From assembly GCA_902629495.1 (NCBI GenBank), contig CACORA010000003.1:1-64000 (forward strand): a DNA stretch of 64,000 bases, given 5' to 3'. Each line of letters begins with the position of its first letter. Position 1 is the first letter of the stretch. Positions 18,617 to 28,158 of this stretch are shown here, in pieces. The notes under the pieces were generated by a model. It saw only the letters and a program-made list of their open reading frames with translations, was not told the DNA's origin and ran no database searches. The DNA comes from Planctomycetaceae bacterium (GTDB lineage: Bacteria; Planctomycetota; Planctomycetia; Pirellulales; UBA1268). Made by a program: the position numbers and the translations under genes.

Positions 18617-19378
18617 TTAGAAGGCGTCAAGTGTAGTTTTTACGACCAATGCGGTCACGACAAGGATAAAAACAATGCGAATCAATTGTGATCCGTGGCG
18701 TAAAGCGAGCCGAGTACCTAGGTGACTTCCAATAATATTTGCAACAGCCATTGGTATGACATATTGCCACCAAACATTCCCCGTGAATGAAAAAACAATA
18801 AGAGAGGCTACATTTGTTGTCATATTCAGTATTTTTGCATTGGCCACTGCATGAAGAAAGTCAAAACCAAGCACCCGAACAAAGAAGAAAATAAAGAAAC
18901 TGCCGGTGCCTGGCCCGAAGAACCCATCGTAAAGGCCCAGTGCGCCAGCGATCAATGTAGCGAGAAGTGTTTCAACGAACTTGTTGTATCGAGGAGCATG
19001 AACTTCACCAAGTTGAGGCGATGCAATCGTGTAGATGAGTACAAGGATTAGCATGCCGGGTACAAGGCGTCGTAACCATTCCGGTGACACAAGCGTCACG
19101 CACCACGACCCAAAAAGACTTCCAACGATTGCAGATATAATTGCAGGAGTCAGCAACCTATACGAAAATCTCACATGTCGCGCGAATGATTGGGCTGACC
19201 ATGCGGTACCCCACACCATTGCGCCCTTGTTGGTGCCAAGTATTTCTGCCGGTAAAGCTGATGGAAAAATTGTGAACAAGCAAGGGAGTGAGATAAGTCC
19301 ACCTCCTCCAGCCATGGCATTGATGAAACCGGCAAAAAGAGAGCAGAGCGAGGCGAGTATCAAAGTGGTATCAAGCAT
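18617..19378 (-). CDS. TSUP (TauE/SafE) family membrane permease
   Basis: The 253-residue protein has about eight hydrophobic helices with the family motifs: AGFINAMAGGGGLISLPCL at about residues 16-34 and, in the second half, GALGLYDGFFGPGTGSFFIF (about 143-162). The duplicated GGG/GPG motifs are typical of TauE/SafE/YfcA permeases, which move sulfite, sulfoacetate or related organic acids. No sulfonate-metabolism gene is adjacent, so the substrate is open. It is the first gene of a two-gene minus-strand unit with the YdcZ-type gene. Confidence 0.82.
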   Translation of the reverse strand: MLDTTLILASLCSLFAGFINAMAGGGGLISLPCLFTIFPSALPAEILGTNKGAMVWGTAWSAQSFARHVRFSYRLLTPAIISAIVGSLFGSWCVTLVSPEWLRRLVPGMLILVLIYTIASPQLGEVHAPRYNKFVETLLATLIAGALGLYDGFFGPGTGSFFIFFFVRVLGFDFLHAVANAKILNMTTNVASLIVFSFTGNVWWQYVIPMAVANIIGSHLGTRLALRHGSQLIRIVFILVVTALVVKTTLDAF

Positions 19379-19649
19379 GTCATTATTTCATCAATAAGAA
19401 ACACAGGCCTTTAGGTCATACGTTTCCCCTGAATAACCTTATCGATAATGCTTAGCTTCTTTACCATTTGGAATAACATGACGATTACGGAAGATCTTTG
19501 GTTTTCGTAAATCAAGTTTTTTTCGGCAAAAGGGAGTTGTACCCATAAGTGAGGGAATCTAGTAGGGCTCGTTGTATCTGGTGCGTCTTGGAAGACTGCG
19601 GTTGCCGAAAAAATAACTGTGGTTCTTCTTGTGTGCGTGGAGAGAGAAT

Positions 19650-20462
19650 ATGTTGGCTAAAAATGTCGTGGTTTGCAGCATTCTGGCGTTGCTTGGGGCA
19701 TTAATAATGGCCGATACCTCCGTTGCCTGGCCGTTTGGTCGTATATGGGAAAAGCGAAAGGCAGAATTGTACTCACAGCTTTCACGAGATGTATCACGAC
19801 GTGTTCATTCTCGAGTTGATGTTGCTAGGCAAGAGCTTGAAAGCTCACTTGACAGGCAATTTGAACATGAGGCAAATCTTCTCAGGGAAAAATTAGCGAT
19901 TGGCTCGCAGGAACTGAATGAAAAGTTTCGCGGTGAGGTAGATTCGCTCAATGCGGCTTTCAAGAACGAATCACATGCGCTAAAAAATCGTTTTCAGAAA
20001 CAATTGTTTGCACTCAAGCAACAAATTGACTCTGAGTTGGCCCTCGCGAGTGATAGGGCTGCTTCTTCTGCGGTTGCAGAAGCAAGGAAAGCGGTAGAGC
20101 GAGCAGATGCTTCGAGTCGAGAGCTGCAGCAGAAGACTGCTGCAAAACTGACGAAAATCGAAGATACGACTGTTGCTGAACTTGAAAAAGTAATCGTTGC
20201 AACAGAAAAGAAAATCGATGGAGAAGTTGCGAAAATGAAGGTGGGTCTTCAACAGCGGGTTGCAGCGATCTCAAAGCGCCTTCAGCAGGAGCAGGCTCTC
20301 GCACTGAAAGCATTTGCAGAAAACGCACGTAACGAAAAAACCAAGCAGGCAGTAAGCCATCCCAAGTCCTCAGATGAGCATCCTCGCAAAAAACCAGTGA
20401 CCACTGCGGTCTTACCCCCGTCAAAGATTAAGAAAGCCAACACTCAAAATACCTCAAAGTAG
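19650..20462 (+). CDS. Secreted coiled-coil protein
   Basis: The ATG at 19650 is preceded by GGAGAGAGA, a usable ribosome-binding site; an upstream in-frame TTG at 19629 is less likely. The 270-residue product has a signal peptide (MLAKNVVVCSILALLGALIM, cleavage after about residue 28 at VAW-P). A long, highly charged helical region then runs from about residue 38 to 240, with repeated ELESSL, REKL and KKIDGEV heptads, typical of a coiled coil. The tail is basic and proline-rich (KKPVTTAVLPPSKIKK). No catalytic motif is seen. It could be a periplasmic filament or spacer protein. Confidence 0.65.
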   Translation: MLAKNVVVCSILALLGALIMADTSVAWPFGRIWEKRKAELYSQLSRDVSRRVHSRVDVARQELESSLDRQFEHEANLLREKLAIGSQELNEKFRGEVDSLNAAFKNESHALKNRFQKQLFALKQQIDSELALASDRAASSAVAEARKAVERADASSRELQQKTAAKLTKIEDTTVAELEKVIVATEKKIDGEVAKMKVGLQQRVAAISKRLQQEQALALKAFAENARNEKTKQAVSHPKSSDEHPRKKPVTTAVLPPSKIKKANTQNTSK

Positions 20463-20709
20463 TGTTTCTCTGAGACGGCACGGAAAAGTAATATAGACGT
20501 TGGTTTACTTATCTGCTGTGCGATGTGCCGTGCCTGAAGATGTTTATGCATTTCGCTCTTTAAAGAGGTTTGATCGCATGCGAAAAGAGAAGATCACTGT
20601 TTGATGTGGATCCGTACACATTGTTTGGATCCGTGAGGAGCATCAAGAGGAGTGTTTCTGGTTGTAATGAGTCATTGTTCATATGATTTGTTGCGTAGGA
20701 GGCTGTGTG

Positions 20710-21819
20710 ATGAGGAAAAAAATTATTCAATGTAGATGGATTTTCATGTTATGCGTGGGTGCGGTCTGCATCTATTGTTTTCCAAGATTGATTTTTAGTC
20801 AGCCCCCTAAGAATGTTGATGGGATGTTCAAGTCATGGGATAAAAATAATGACGGTGTGCTTATTCGGGAGGAGGTGCCATTTGGCCCTCGTCAACAGTT
20901 TGATCGTATCGATAGGAATCGTGATGGACGGATAACGCTTGAAGAACATCTGGCTCATAGACCACCACAGGTGGATATGCGGGAACGCCCGAAGCTGCCA
21001 GAGAGCGTGGCCCGGCACGTTATTCAACAGACGTGGCCCCAAGAACCTGATGGTTTTGATCGTGAATACTTCGTAAGGCTGCCAGCGCATGGCAACCGAT
21101 TTCCCATTGTGATTTTACTTCACGGAAATGGTGGCATGGCAAAGTCGATGATTGGAAACTGGTCGAATCAATTTCCTCAGCATTGCATTGTCTCGCCACA
21201 GGGCTATGCAAAAAGTTGGAATATTTCAAACGAACGATCAAAAGCTCCGGACGTAGCTTTTGTTATTTCTGTTTTGAACGACATGGCTCATCGATATCCA
21301 TCCGCCAATCAAAATGATATTTCGCTCATTGGATTTTCAAATGGTGCAGGGCTAGTTTATCGACTGTTAATTGAGGGGGGAGACATACGGGGAATCCAAA
21401 ATGCGATTGCGTTTGTTTCTTCGATGACATCAGGGCAGTATCGAGAGGGGAGTTTCTGGAAGCGATCCAATGAATCAGGTGATATGTATGACACTGCTGT
21501 GATACCAGTTGGTCAAAAAAACATCCTTACCATTCATGGTACAGCAGATACCGTTGTACCGTATTATGGTGGTCGTGGACCGGGTGGGACACACCTTTCA
21601 GCACAAGATACTGCCTATGTATGGGCATTGGCGCAAGGCTTTGAAGGGAGCCGTATTCCAGACAACGAAGGAGTATCGTGTGGACAAGGGTTGGTGCGGT
21701 ATGAGTATGCTTCAGCACGTGTCAGCCATATCAAAATTGTTGGTGGTCGCCATGGCCTCGGTCAGGAACGAAACACCATTGAAACAATAATAAGACAGAT
21801 GTTGAATGCAAAAGAATAG
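20710..21819 (+). CDS. Secreted EF-hand protein fused to a PHB-depolymerase/LpqC-like esterase
   Basis: The start ATG at 20710 follows AGGAGG (20697-20702) by seven bases. The 369-residue protein has an N-terminal export segment (residues about 5-30), two EF-hand calcium loops (DKNNDGVLIREE at about 43 and DRNRDGRITLEE at about 67) and then an alpha/beta hydrolase domain. That domain shows ILLHGNGGMAKS (oxyanion region), SLIGFSNGAG (nucleophile elbow, Ser), IHGTADTVVPYYGG (catalytic Asp) and a C-terminal GGRHGLG (catalytic His). This is the layout of the extracellular LpqC/polyhydroxybutyrate depolymerase-like and feruloyl esterase group. The substrate is not known. Confidence 0.82.
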   Translation: MRKKIIQCRWIFMLCVGAVCIYCFPRLIFSQPPKNVDGMFKSWDKNNDGVLIREEVPFGPRQQFDRIDRNRDGRITLEEHLAHRPPQVDMRERPKLPESVARHVIQQTWPQEPDGFDREYFVRLPAHGNRFPIVILLHGNGGMAKSMIGNWSNQFPQHCIVSPQGYAKSWNISNERSKAPDVAFVISVLNDMAHRYPSANQNDISLIGFSNGAGLVYRLLIEGGDIRGIQNAIAFVSSMTSGQYREGSFWKRSNESGDMYDTAVIPVGQKNILTIHGTADTVVPYYGGRGPGGTHLSAQDTAYVWALAQGFEGSRIPDNEGVSCGQGLVRYEYASARVSHIKIVGGRHGLGQERNTIETIIRQMLNAKE

Positions 21820-22135
21820 TTCGGGGAACTTTCTAAAGCAGCACTCCTTTGAGATAGTGGGCCTAGACTCTGTCTGACATGTTGCCATCCGTTCCTCTGA
21901 GTTCGAGATATTTTTGATTTATGATGATTCGCTGTGCGTGATGGGGAACTCATCAAACAAGAGAACTAGCAGAAAAGATCTGAAGCGATGTTTCGATGCA
22001 GATGAAAATATCTAACTCAGATACGATATCTGTCGCTCTATCAACAAATGGGACAATGATGCATTATCCAGGAGAAATGCTGTCCTTACAGTGTGAAATC
22101 ACTCTGGCCTATCGCGATATACCAAATGTTTTAAG
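21820..22135. other. 316-base convergent intergenic region
   Basis: It lies between the esterase gene (plus) and the fasciclin gene (minus). A small inverted repeat AGTTC-GGG-GAACT followed by TTTCT overlaps the esterase stop (21818-21830) and may help end transcription. Nothing else was recognised; no ORF or RNA gene is convincing. Confidence 0.4.
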
Positions 22136-23248
22136 TTAAAATGCTTCAGGAGGAAGCAACGTGTCTATTGCGTGAATGATCCCATCTGAGCAAGTGATAT
22201 CTGCATCAAGAATCATGGCATCGTTTACTTGCGTACTATTGCCATCTTGAGTGATGTTGACGAAACCTCCTTTTACCATCTTGAGTCTCTTTGCCTGAAT
22301 CGCTTTTTCTTTGTCAAACGAGCCTGGAGCAACATGGTAAGGAAGGAGGGCAATTAGTTTTTGTCGACTCTCTGGCTTCAACAGTTCAGCCAGAAGCTCA
22401 TCTGGAAGTTTGGCGAATGCGTCATTGGTAGGAGCGAACACCGTAAGCGGATTATCCTATTGAAAAAATACTGTGAGCTTTGCAGCATCGAGTGCCCGCT
22501 TGAAGACTGTAAAGCGACCATCAGCAACTGCTGTAGCAATGATTCGCTGAGGTTGGTGCGGCATGGAATTTGTTACAGATAACGAACCTTCATCAGGACG
22601 TTGCTGCACGTTCGTTTTACCTTGAGCTTTACCGTAGGTGCGAATCCATTCAATTTCTAAGTCAAATGGCCCAGATTTTTTATCAGCAAGGAGAATCCAG
22701 ATCCGTTTGATTTTTGAGGCATCAAGTTTTGCATCTGGGAATTGACGACCTCTCCAACTTCCCTTGAAATTGGAAAAAGGAACTTTTACTTGAGTCCACT
22801 TCTCAGCTTTGGTTTGAAACTTTCCTGAGAATGATATTGGGTTGCCTCGATACGCAGCCGTTGAATCGAGTCGTGCTTCATACGTTCTTCCATCTCCCTT
22901 AACTTTCAAGAGAAGCCCAAGATCATCGCTGAGATCAAGATTGACGGACTGGCTACGAGCAGTTGAAAAGCCGCCATTATTCTCAAGAGAAAGATTTCCC
23001 CAAAACCGCATGGTGTTGTTAGGAGTGTACTCAACATTTCCCTTTGATCGTCCTCCCATCACTCCATCATTTACGATTTGCCAGGCTAGTTTTTCATTTT
23101 CATTTGGACTGAACTCGGTGATGGATTGTCCTCGCCACGTAGCCTCGGAATCAGCATGGGCAGGAGTGTGCAAAAGGGCAACACAAAAAAGAAACAATAG
23201 AGTCAATAAAAAGGGGAAAGATATTCTCTGTTTCAACGTAGTACTCAC
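22136..23248 (-). pseudogene. CIA30-fasciclin secreted protein, interrupted by an in-frame TAG codon
   Basis: The likely start is GTG at 23248, five bases after AGGAG; the ATG at 23329 would add 27 residues. The product has a signal peptide (FPFLLTLLFLFCVALLHTPAHA), then a CIA30 domain (about 35-205) with WQIVNDGVMGGRSKG, GDGRTYEARLDS and IKRIWILLADKKSGPFDLEIEWI. A fasciclin domain starts at about residue 238. Within it, codon 264 is TAG (22457-22459): KLTVFFQ-stop-DNPLTVFAPTND. The frame continues without shift for 107 more codons to the true end at 22136, ending IIHAIDTLLPPEAF, so only one codon separates an intact gene from a truncated one. It could be a recent nonsense mutation, a sequencing error or read-through. 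Confidence 0.75.
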
Positions 23249-23715
23249 GGGAAGGCTCCTTTTTCGTTGTGTACTGTGATGCCATATAAGGAAAGATAGA
23301 CAAAGCAAAATATATATGGTTCTATGCAAAAAAGCGTGAGGGGGGAGTCAAACGCGTGGTTCACTGTTCTGTCTAAACACTAAGACCATTTCAAATGTTT
23401 CTTGGCGTTGGTGTGATCAGGAATCATGATGGCAGCACCAACACCAAATGCTGTAGGAATGATGTATCACACGTCTTTTGCTTTTCTCTCCACGTTTATC
23501 GTTGTTTCCATCTCAAATGCGTTATTTCACCATTTCTGCTGGCTGCGGAAAGGTCCCGTGCTATTTAAGCGGCATAAAAGGCATATAGAACGCTGGTGAA
23601 TTATTTGGCAGTTACGTTGAATAAAACCACGTTTTCGGTTACAACCGTGACAAGGGTTTTTGAGGTTTTCGAGCCTCTCCAGGGATTTTTTTACTTATTG
23701 CTTATTGGACTTATC
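23249..23715. other. 467-base divergent intergenic region
   Basis: It lies between the CIA30-fasciclin gene (minus) and the DUF1559 gene (plus). It holds a strong hairpin (23404-23445, listed separately). An open frame runs from an in-frame TTG at 23596 into the DUF1559 gene, but the residues it adds (up to 23715) look like untranslated leader because they precede the prepilin motif. No promoter hexamers were convincing. Confidence 0.45.
23404..23445. repeat. Hairpin with 10-base arms, 9 of 10 paired
   Basis: GGCGTTGGTG (23404-23413) pairs with CACCAACACC (23436-23445) with one mismatch; the loop of 22 bases contains a second short inverted repeat (ATCA/TGAT). There is no U-run. It lies about 270 bases upstream of the DUF1559 start and 155 bases upstream of the CIA30 gene start. 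It could be a leader structure or an operator. Confidence 0.5.
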
Positions 23716-24798
23716 ATGAAAAATCTAAAAATGAGAAAGGCCTTCACGCTTGTTGAATTGCTGGTTGTGATCGCCATTATTGGAGTGCTTATCGGATTAC
23801 TCCTTCCTGCTGTTCAGTCAGCGCGTGAGGCCGCTCGTCGTAGTGCCTGTACAAATAAAGCAAAACAGCTTCAGTTAGCTGTCCTAAATTATGAAAGTAG
23901 TACTGGAAGGTTTCCCCCATCGAGCCATTCACCAGATCTTCGAGAAATGACGAACAGTTCCCAGTCATGGGCCCGGTGGGGGTGGCGCATGCACATTCTT
24001 CCATTCATGGAAGAAACAAATGTGCATCAAGCTATCATTTCGGGCATTGAAACGAATGTGGGAAAGGGAATGAGGCCATGGAATACCAATGCCAAGAATT
24101 CATTCAACATGGCAGAGTTGTCAGGATTCCATTGTCCTTCTGATCCAAATTCGACCAAAGCAAATCCCAATGATCTTGCAAAGTCGAATTACAATATTTG
24201 TCGTGGTGATATCTTGATTCATTGGAATCAGATAGGAAAACGAGGCTTTGGGGTGAGGGGTTGGTCTTCTAATCGGCCACAGCTCATTGCCATGGCTGAT
24301 ATCAAGGACGGTACATCCAATACCATTGCCTTAGGTGAATGCACCATTGGTGACTTGAGTGGTCTTGTAAATGGTGGTGGGCAAGGTATCGGTGGGAGTA
24401 TTAGCGACACTGCCAAGCCTTCCGCATGTCAGGCACTTGTCGGTGCTGATGGGCGTTACACAACAGCAGCGTCAAGCCTTGGCAATGCAAAACGTGTCAT
24501 TGGAGGTCGTCTGTACGATGCGAAGGATGGTTTCTCAGGGTTTTTCACTGCAGCTCCTCCGAATTACCCTCGTTGTTCCAATTCTCAAGAAGATTGGCAC
24601 ACGAAGCCATTGAGTAGCTATCATCCAGGTGGTGCCACCATCGCAAATATCGATGGTTCCACCCGATTTGTAAATAATAACATTGATTGTGACCCAACAG
24701 TGGCGAGTCCTGGTAAGGCGTACTCAGGACAAGCTGTGGGTGGTGTGTTGAATCAGTTGGGATCTATCTACGGTAAGGAAACCGGAAAGCTTCCTTAG
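23716..24798 (+). CDS. DUF1559 prepilin-like protein
   Basis: The start is placed at the ATG at 23716, giving MKNLKMRKAFTLVELLVVIAI, a class III/type IV prepilin N-terminus with the cleavage/methylation motif (A-F-T-L-V-E) and hydrophobic helix (residues about 9-32). QSAREAARRSAC and LQLAVLNYESSTGRFPP follow, the hallmark start of the DUF1559 (SBP_bac_10) family that is greatly expanded in planctomycetes. The C-terminus shows the family's SSYHPGGATIANIDGSTRFVNN, an H-X9-DG-like motif. These 360 residues are full length. The role is unknown; the proteins are assumed to be pseudopilin-like surface or secretion components. It sits immediately before a lipoprotein gene, a pairing frequent in planctomycetes. 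Confidence 0.9.
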   Translation: MKNLKMRKAFTLVELLVVIAIIGVLIGLLLPAVQSAREAARRSACTNKAKQLQLAVLNYESSTGRFPPSSHSPDLREMTNSSQSWARWGWRMHILPFMEETNVHQAIISGIETNVGKGMRPWNTNAKNSFNMAELSGFHCPSDPNSTKANPNDLAKSNYNICRGDILIHWNQIGKRGFGVRGWSSNRPQLIAMADIKDGTSNTIALGECTIGDLSGLVNGGGQGIGGSISDTAKPSACQALVGADGRYTTAASSLGNAKRVIGGRLYDAKDGFSGFFTAAPPNYPRCSNSQEDWHTKPLSSYHPGGATIANIDGSTRFVNNNIDCDPTVASPGKAYSGQAVGGVLNQLGSIYGKETGKLP

Positions 24799-24909
24799 TG
24801 TTTTGTATTTTCTGGCAATGCGGTGGCATATTCTGTTGCCGCATTGCTGGACTGCAAAGTATCTGGAAAGTTTCTGCCTTATACAAATCCATATATAGAG
24901 GAGTCTCTC

Positions 24910-25443
24910 TTGTCTGCTACTTTTGCCATATTCAAGTATTCTTTTTTTCAAAAGTCTTCCGTTGTGTGTGCCGTTCTTGGCACTTCATTCATCGTATTTC
25001 TGACTGGATGTGGCTCGGGAGGACCTTCTGTAACACCTGTTACAGGGGTAGTAACTTTGGACGGGAAGCCTCTTGGAGATGCTGTTGTCACATTTTCTCC
25101 AACGGATGAGTCTGGTGTAGGTGCTGCTGGGAAAACCCAGGCCGATGGAACGTTTGTTCTTAATGCAACAGGAGCAGCACCAGGTTCAGGGACAGCGGTT
25201 GGAAGCTATGCTGTCACAGTTGACAAGGTTATTCTTCCAGAGATTCCTGTCATATCCGAAGATGATCCGCGATATGGTACAGAAGAAGAAGAGGAGTTGG
25301 TTGAGAAGGCGATGAAAGCAGGTCCAGAATACGTTGTACCGAAAGCGTATGGCCACAGAAAAACCTCAGGCCTGACGGCAACTGTCGGTTCTGGGGAAAA
25401 CAATTTCACATTTGCTTTGGAATCATCATTTGGAGAGAAGTAA
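24910..25443 (+). CDS. Lipoprotein with carboxypeptidase-regulatory-like domain
   Basis: The probable start is TTG at 24910, six bases after AGAGGAG; longer frames reach 24823 (GTG). The N-terminal hydrophobic segment ends in a lipobox, FIVFLTGCGSGG (Cys at about residue 34). A beta-sandwich of the carboxypeptidase-regulatory-like/transthyretin-like type follows: VTPVTGVVTLDGKPLGDAVVTFSP and GTFVLNATG, then an acidic stretch EEEEELVEKA. In planctomycetes such lipoproteins very often follow DUF1559 genes, as here (111 bases downstream). It is probably an outer-surface or periplasmic adhesin-like component; the function is not known. Confidence 0.8.
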   Translation: MSATFAIFKYSFFQKSSVVCAVLGTSFIVFLTGCGSGGPSVTPVTGVVTLDGKPLGDAVVTFSPTDESGVGAAGKTQADGTFVLNATGAAPGSGTAVGSYAVTVDKVILPEIPVISEDDPRYGTEEEEELVEKAMKAGPEYVVPKAYGHRKTSGLTATVGSGENNFTFALESSFGEK

Positions 25444-25564
25444 CTTTCTCTCGTGTGTTGGCTGACGTTCTTGCTCCATTCGTAGATTGGACACCATCGG
25501 TGGCCTCGTTCGTATTGTGTTGGGGTCCGTCCAGCGATGTCAGTGAATCCTGAGTCGTAGTAAA

Positions 25565-25591
25565 GGCGTATGCGGCAGGAGCATACACGCC
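25565..25591. terminator. Hairpin between convergent genes, candidate terminator
   Basis: GGCGTATGC (25565-25573) pairs with GCATAC-AC-GCC (25581-25591) with a two-base bulge; the loop is seven bases. It is located in the 214-base gap between the lipoprotein gene (plus) and the sulfatase-esterase gene (minus), where termination of both is expected. No long U-run follows. Confidence 0.4.
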
Positions 25592-25602
25592 TCTAAGTTA
25601 TT

Positions 25603-25642
25603 GGTGCGGTTACGCTGATTCCTCACCTAGCATAACCGTGCC
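25603..25642. terminator. Second hairpin between convergent genes, candidate terminator
   Basis: GGTGCGGTTA (25603-25612) and TAACCGTGCC (25633-25642) form a 10-bp stem containing two G-U pairs when read as RNA, around a 20-base loop. It follows the first hairpin by 11 bases and ends 15 bases before the sulfatase-esterase stop codon. It probably serves as part of a bidirectional termination region. Confidence 0.4.
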
Positions 25643-25657
25643 ATCACTGTGGCGGTA

Positions 25658-27943
25658 TCAATCCTGACGCTGAAAGCTATCCTTGAAAAACTGATCGGCG
25701 TTGTCCACCATCTGGTCAAACCAGATCTGCTTCCCAAGAAAGCCGTGCGGAGCGTTCTTGATGACAGTGAGCCCTGAAGCTACGCCGTGTCTTTTCATCT
25801 GGTCACGAAACACGTCGGCATGAGTGCTCGGATCATCGTCTTCACCAGCGATAAACCAGCATGGAGGATCTGCCTGATCAAGATGTGTCAGTGGAGAAGC
25901 GGCTGCGTACACGGCACGACATTCTTCCTGTGTGCCACCAAGGAACTGTTGCCAGATGAGCCCTTTTTGTTCAGATGCGGAGACCGTTCGAGTACGTTCT
26001 GAGAGAAAGTCTGTTTGGGCACCCATGGGCATGGCCGCCTGGATAATACTGCTTTCCTGTGAATTGCCACCACTACCCTCAAGTGCTGCGACACCACCGG
26101 ATGTTGCAAGCAACGCCGTGAGGTGACCTCCCGCAGAAAGACCAATGGCACCAATAGAGTCTGCGTCAATGCCATAGTCATCTGCATGCGCTCGTAGAAA
26201 CCGAACCGCAGCTTTGCAGTCATGGATCTGCGCGGGAAACGCAGCTTCACCACTCAGCCGATAGGAGATCGTTGCAGCAACATATCCCCGATTTGCGATT
26301 GCCTGAGCTATTGTTCCATGACTCTCGCGGTTTCCCTTTGCCCAGCCGCCTCCATGAATGCAGATGATTGCAGGCAACCGACCCCAAGCATCTTGCGGTC
26401 GGTAGATATCCATCTCAAGTGTACGCTCACCATACTGTGCATAGGTGACACCGCGAATAGCATTGAGACTGTCACGTATCGATTTTGAAATGGTTGTATT
26501 TTCATTGGTAGCCGGCTTGTTCACGGCACCTGCCGGTCGGGCATCAGTTCGCATTTCTTCCTGAAACAGAATGGCCATTCCGCGGAGCTTGCGTGCAATG
26601 TCGGCATTCCGAACAGGCGTTCTCTCTCCCGGATCACTGGCGAGGTCGTAAAGCTGCAATGACGGAGAGAGGTGGAGCTTCCATTTCCTCCATCGCACAG
26701 CAGCAAGTTCACCCTCACTGCCATGATAAAAGAATGCATCGTTGTACTCATGCCTTTTGATCAGTGGAGACCATTCTTTAGGTGGCTCCCATCGTCTGCG
26801 CAAGGGTACGGCTGCATTCAATGTTTTTCTTAGCCCCGCAGCTGGGACGAACGACGTATCACCCGTGAGCAGGGACGTAATATCCCGGCCATCGATGACG
26901 TGGCCTTCTGGAACAGAGATGCCAGCAAGCGTTGCAAGGGTCGGATACCAGTCCATTGCTCGAACAACCGCAGCTGAACGCTTTCCCGCTTGGAGGCCAA
27001 CACCTGGCCCCCAAGCAATAGCCGGAACTCGAATCCCACATTCATAGGTCGAAAGCTTTCGTCCTTGCATCTTCTGTTCAGGCGTTCGACCTGGCCCGCG
27101 ACCATTATCAGAGGCGTACACAACAATTGTCTTGTCATCAATCTCAAGTCTTTTGAGTGCATCAAAGATGCGGCCAACATTGGCATCGAGTTCCTGAATG
27201 GCATCCCCATACTCTCCCCAATTTGAACTTCCTCGAAATGGCTCACTCACAGCGAGTGGTTTATGAAGCATCGTGTGCGGAAGATAGAGAAAGAATGGGT
27301 GATCTTTATTCTTTTCAATAAACGTAATTGCTTCATCGGTATACCCCTGTGTCAACTCTGATGGATCGACCGGCTGTTTGACAATCGTATTATTTCGTAA
27401 GAGTGGTACGCCTTGGTCACCGAAGTAGACCACTTCAACCGGATCTAGGTTGTGAAGCAGCCCAAAGTATTCATCAAAGCCCTGGTTCGTTGGAAGAAAT
27501 GGATCGGCAAAACCGAGGTGCCATTTTCCAATACACGCAGTGGCATAACCATTTTCCTGAAAGAGTTCCGCAAGCGTCAGTTCGTCGGGATGAATGCCGG
27601 TGGTTGAATCAGCGCGATGCACCCAGATGTGGTTCCCAACACGACGGGGATAACAACCCGTCAGTAAGCCGGCTCGTGAAGGACTGCATATCGGCGCCGC
27701 TGCGTAGTAATCGGTCAACAGTATGCCTTCACGTGCCATGGCATCGATCCGAGGTGTTTTGACTTCTGTCGCGCCATAACAGCCAAGGTCATAATATCCT
27801 TGATCATCAACAAACAAAATAATGACATTCGGTGACTCAGAGGCAGAGGCTGCTGTGATGACAGGTGCAACGTTATGTACGCAGGCAAAAAGAACAAAGG
27901 CATTACAAAGAGAACGAACCATCGTATCAATCCTGTTTTCCAT
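25658..27943 (-). CDS. Secreted sulfatase fused to a carbohydrate-esterase-type alpha/beta hydrolase
   Basis: The 761 residues begin with a signal peptide (about 1-33), then a sulfatase domain (about 37-480). It carries NVIILFVDDQGYYDLGCYG with the metal-binding Asp pair, and AAPICSPSRAGLLTG, where CSPSR is the formylglycine (Cys-type) modification site. GKWHLG and VVYASDNGRGPGR complete the active site. A second enzyme follows after a short linker (about 480-755): IICIHGGGWAKGNRESHG (oxyanion HGGG), IGLSAGGHLTAL (nucleophile Ser) and NAPHGFLG (catalytic His). This is the BD-FAE/acetyl-xylan-esterase-like group. One chain would thus remove both sulfate and acyl groups from a polysaccharide. 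The codon third positions look more G/C-rich than in the neighbours. It sits beside tRNA-Arg; transfer is possible. Confidence 0.87.
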   Translation of the reverse strand: MENRIDTMVRSLCNAFVLFACVHNVAPVITAASASESPNVIILFVDDQGYYDLGCYGATEVKTPRIDAMAREGILLTDYYAAAPICSPSRAGLLTGCYPRRVGNHIWVHRADSTTGIHPDELTLAELFQENGYATACIGKWHLGFADPFLPTNQGFDEYFGLLHNLDPVEVVYFGDQGVPLLRNNTIVKQPVDPSELTQGYTDEAITFIEKNKDHPFFLYLPHTMLHKPLAVSEPFRGSSNWGEYGDAIQELDANVGRIFDALKRLEIDDKTIVVYASDNGRGPGRTPEQKMQGRKLSTYECGIRVPAIAWGPGVGLQAGKRSAAVVRAMDWYPTLATLAGISVPEGHVIDGRDITSLLTGDTSFVPAAGLRKTLNAAVPLRRRWEPPKEWSPLIKRHEYNDAFFYHGSEGELAAVRWRKWKLHLSPSLQLYDLASDPGERTPVRNADIARKLRGMAILFQEEMRTDARPAGAVNKPATNENTTISKSIRDSLNAIRGVTYAQYGERTLEMDIYRPQDAWGRLPAIICIHGGGWAKGNRESHGTIAQAIANRGYVAATISYRLSGEAAFPAQIHDCKAAVRFLRAHADDYGIDADSIGAIGLSAGGHLTALLATSGGVAALEGSGGNSQESSIIQAAMPMGAQTDFLSERTRTVSASEQKGLIWQQFLGGTQEECRAVYAAASPLTHLDQADPPCWFIAGEDDDPSTHADVFRDQMKRHGVASGLTVIKNAPHGFLGKQIWFDQMVDNADQFFKDSFQRQD

Positions 27944-28032
27944 TTGATCGGAGGCCCCGTGGTATGCAATGACTGTAATATTCCATGAGGAACAACTTCA
28001 TTATGCAACCAGCATCAATAGTTCCAAGAAAA

Positions 28033-28106
<74 letters not shown>

Positions 28107-28158
28107 AGAGATTTGATTCTAACAAGCGTGTGTGAGCGTTGCAGGCGTCAGTGCATCT

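Noticed and set aside
20474..20540. Inverted repeat GGCACGG / CCGTGCC after the coiled-coil gene
   Set aside because: The loop of nearly 50 bases is too long for a terminator and no further pairing was seen; probably chance.
23596..23715. 40-codon N-terminal extension of the DUF1559 protein
   Set aside because: The prepilin-type motif must be close to the N-terminus to be processed, so the start at 23716 is preferred.
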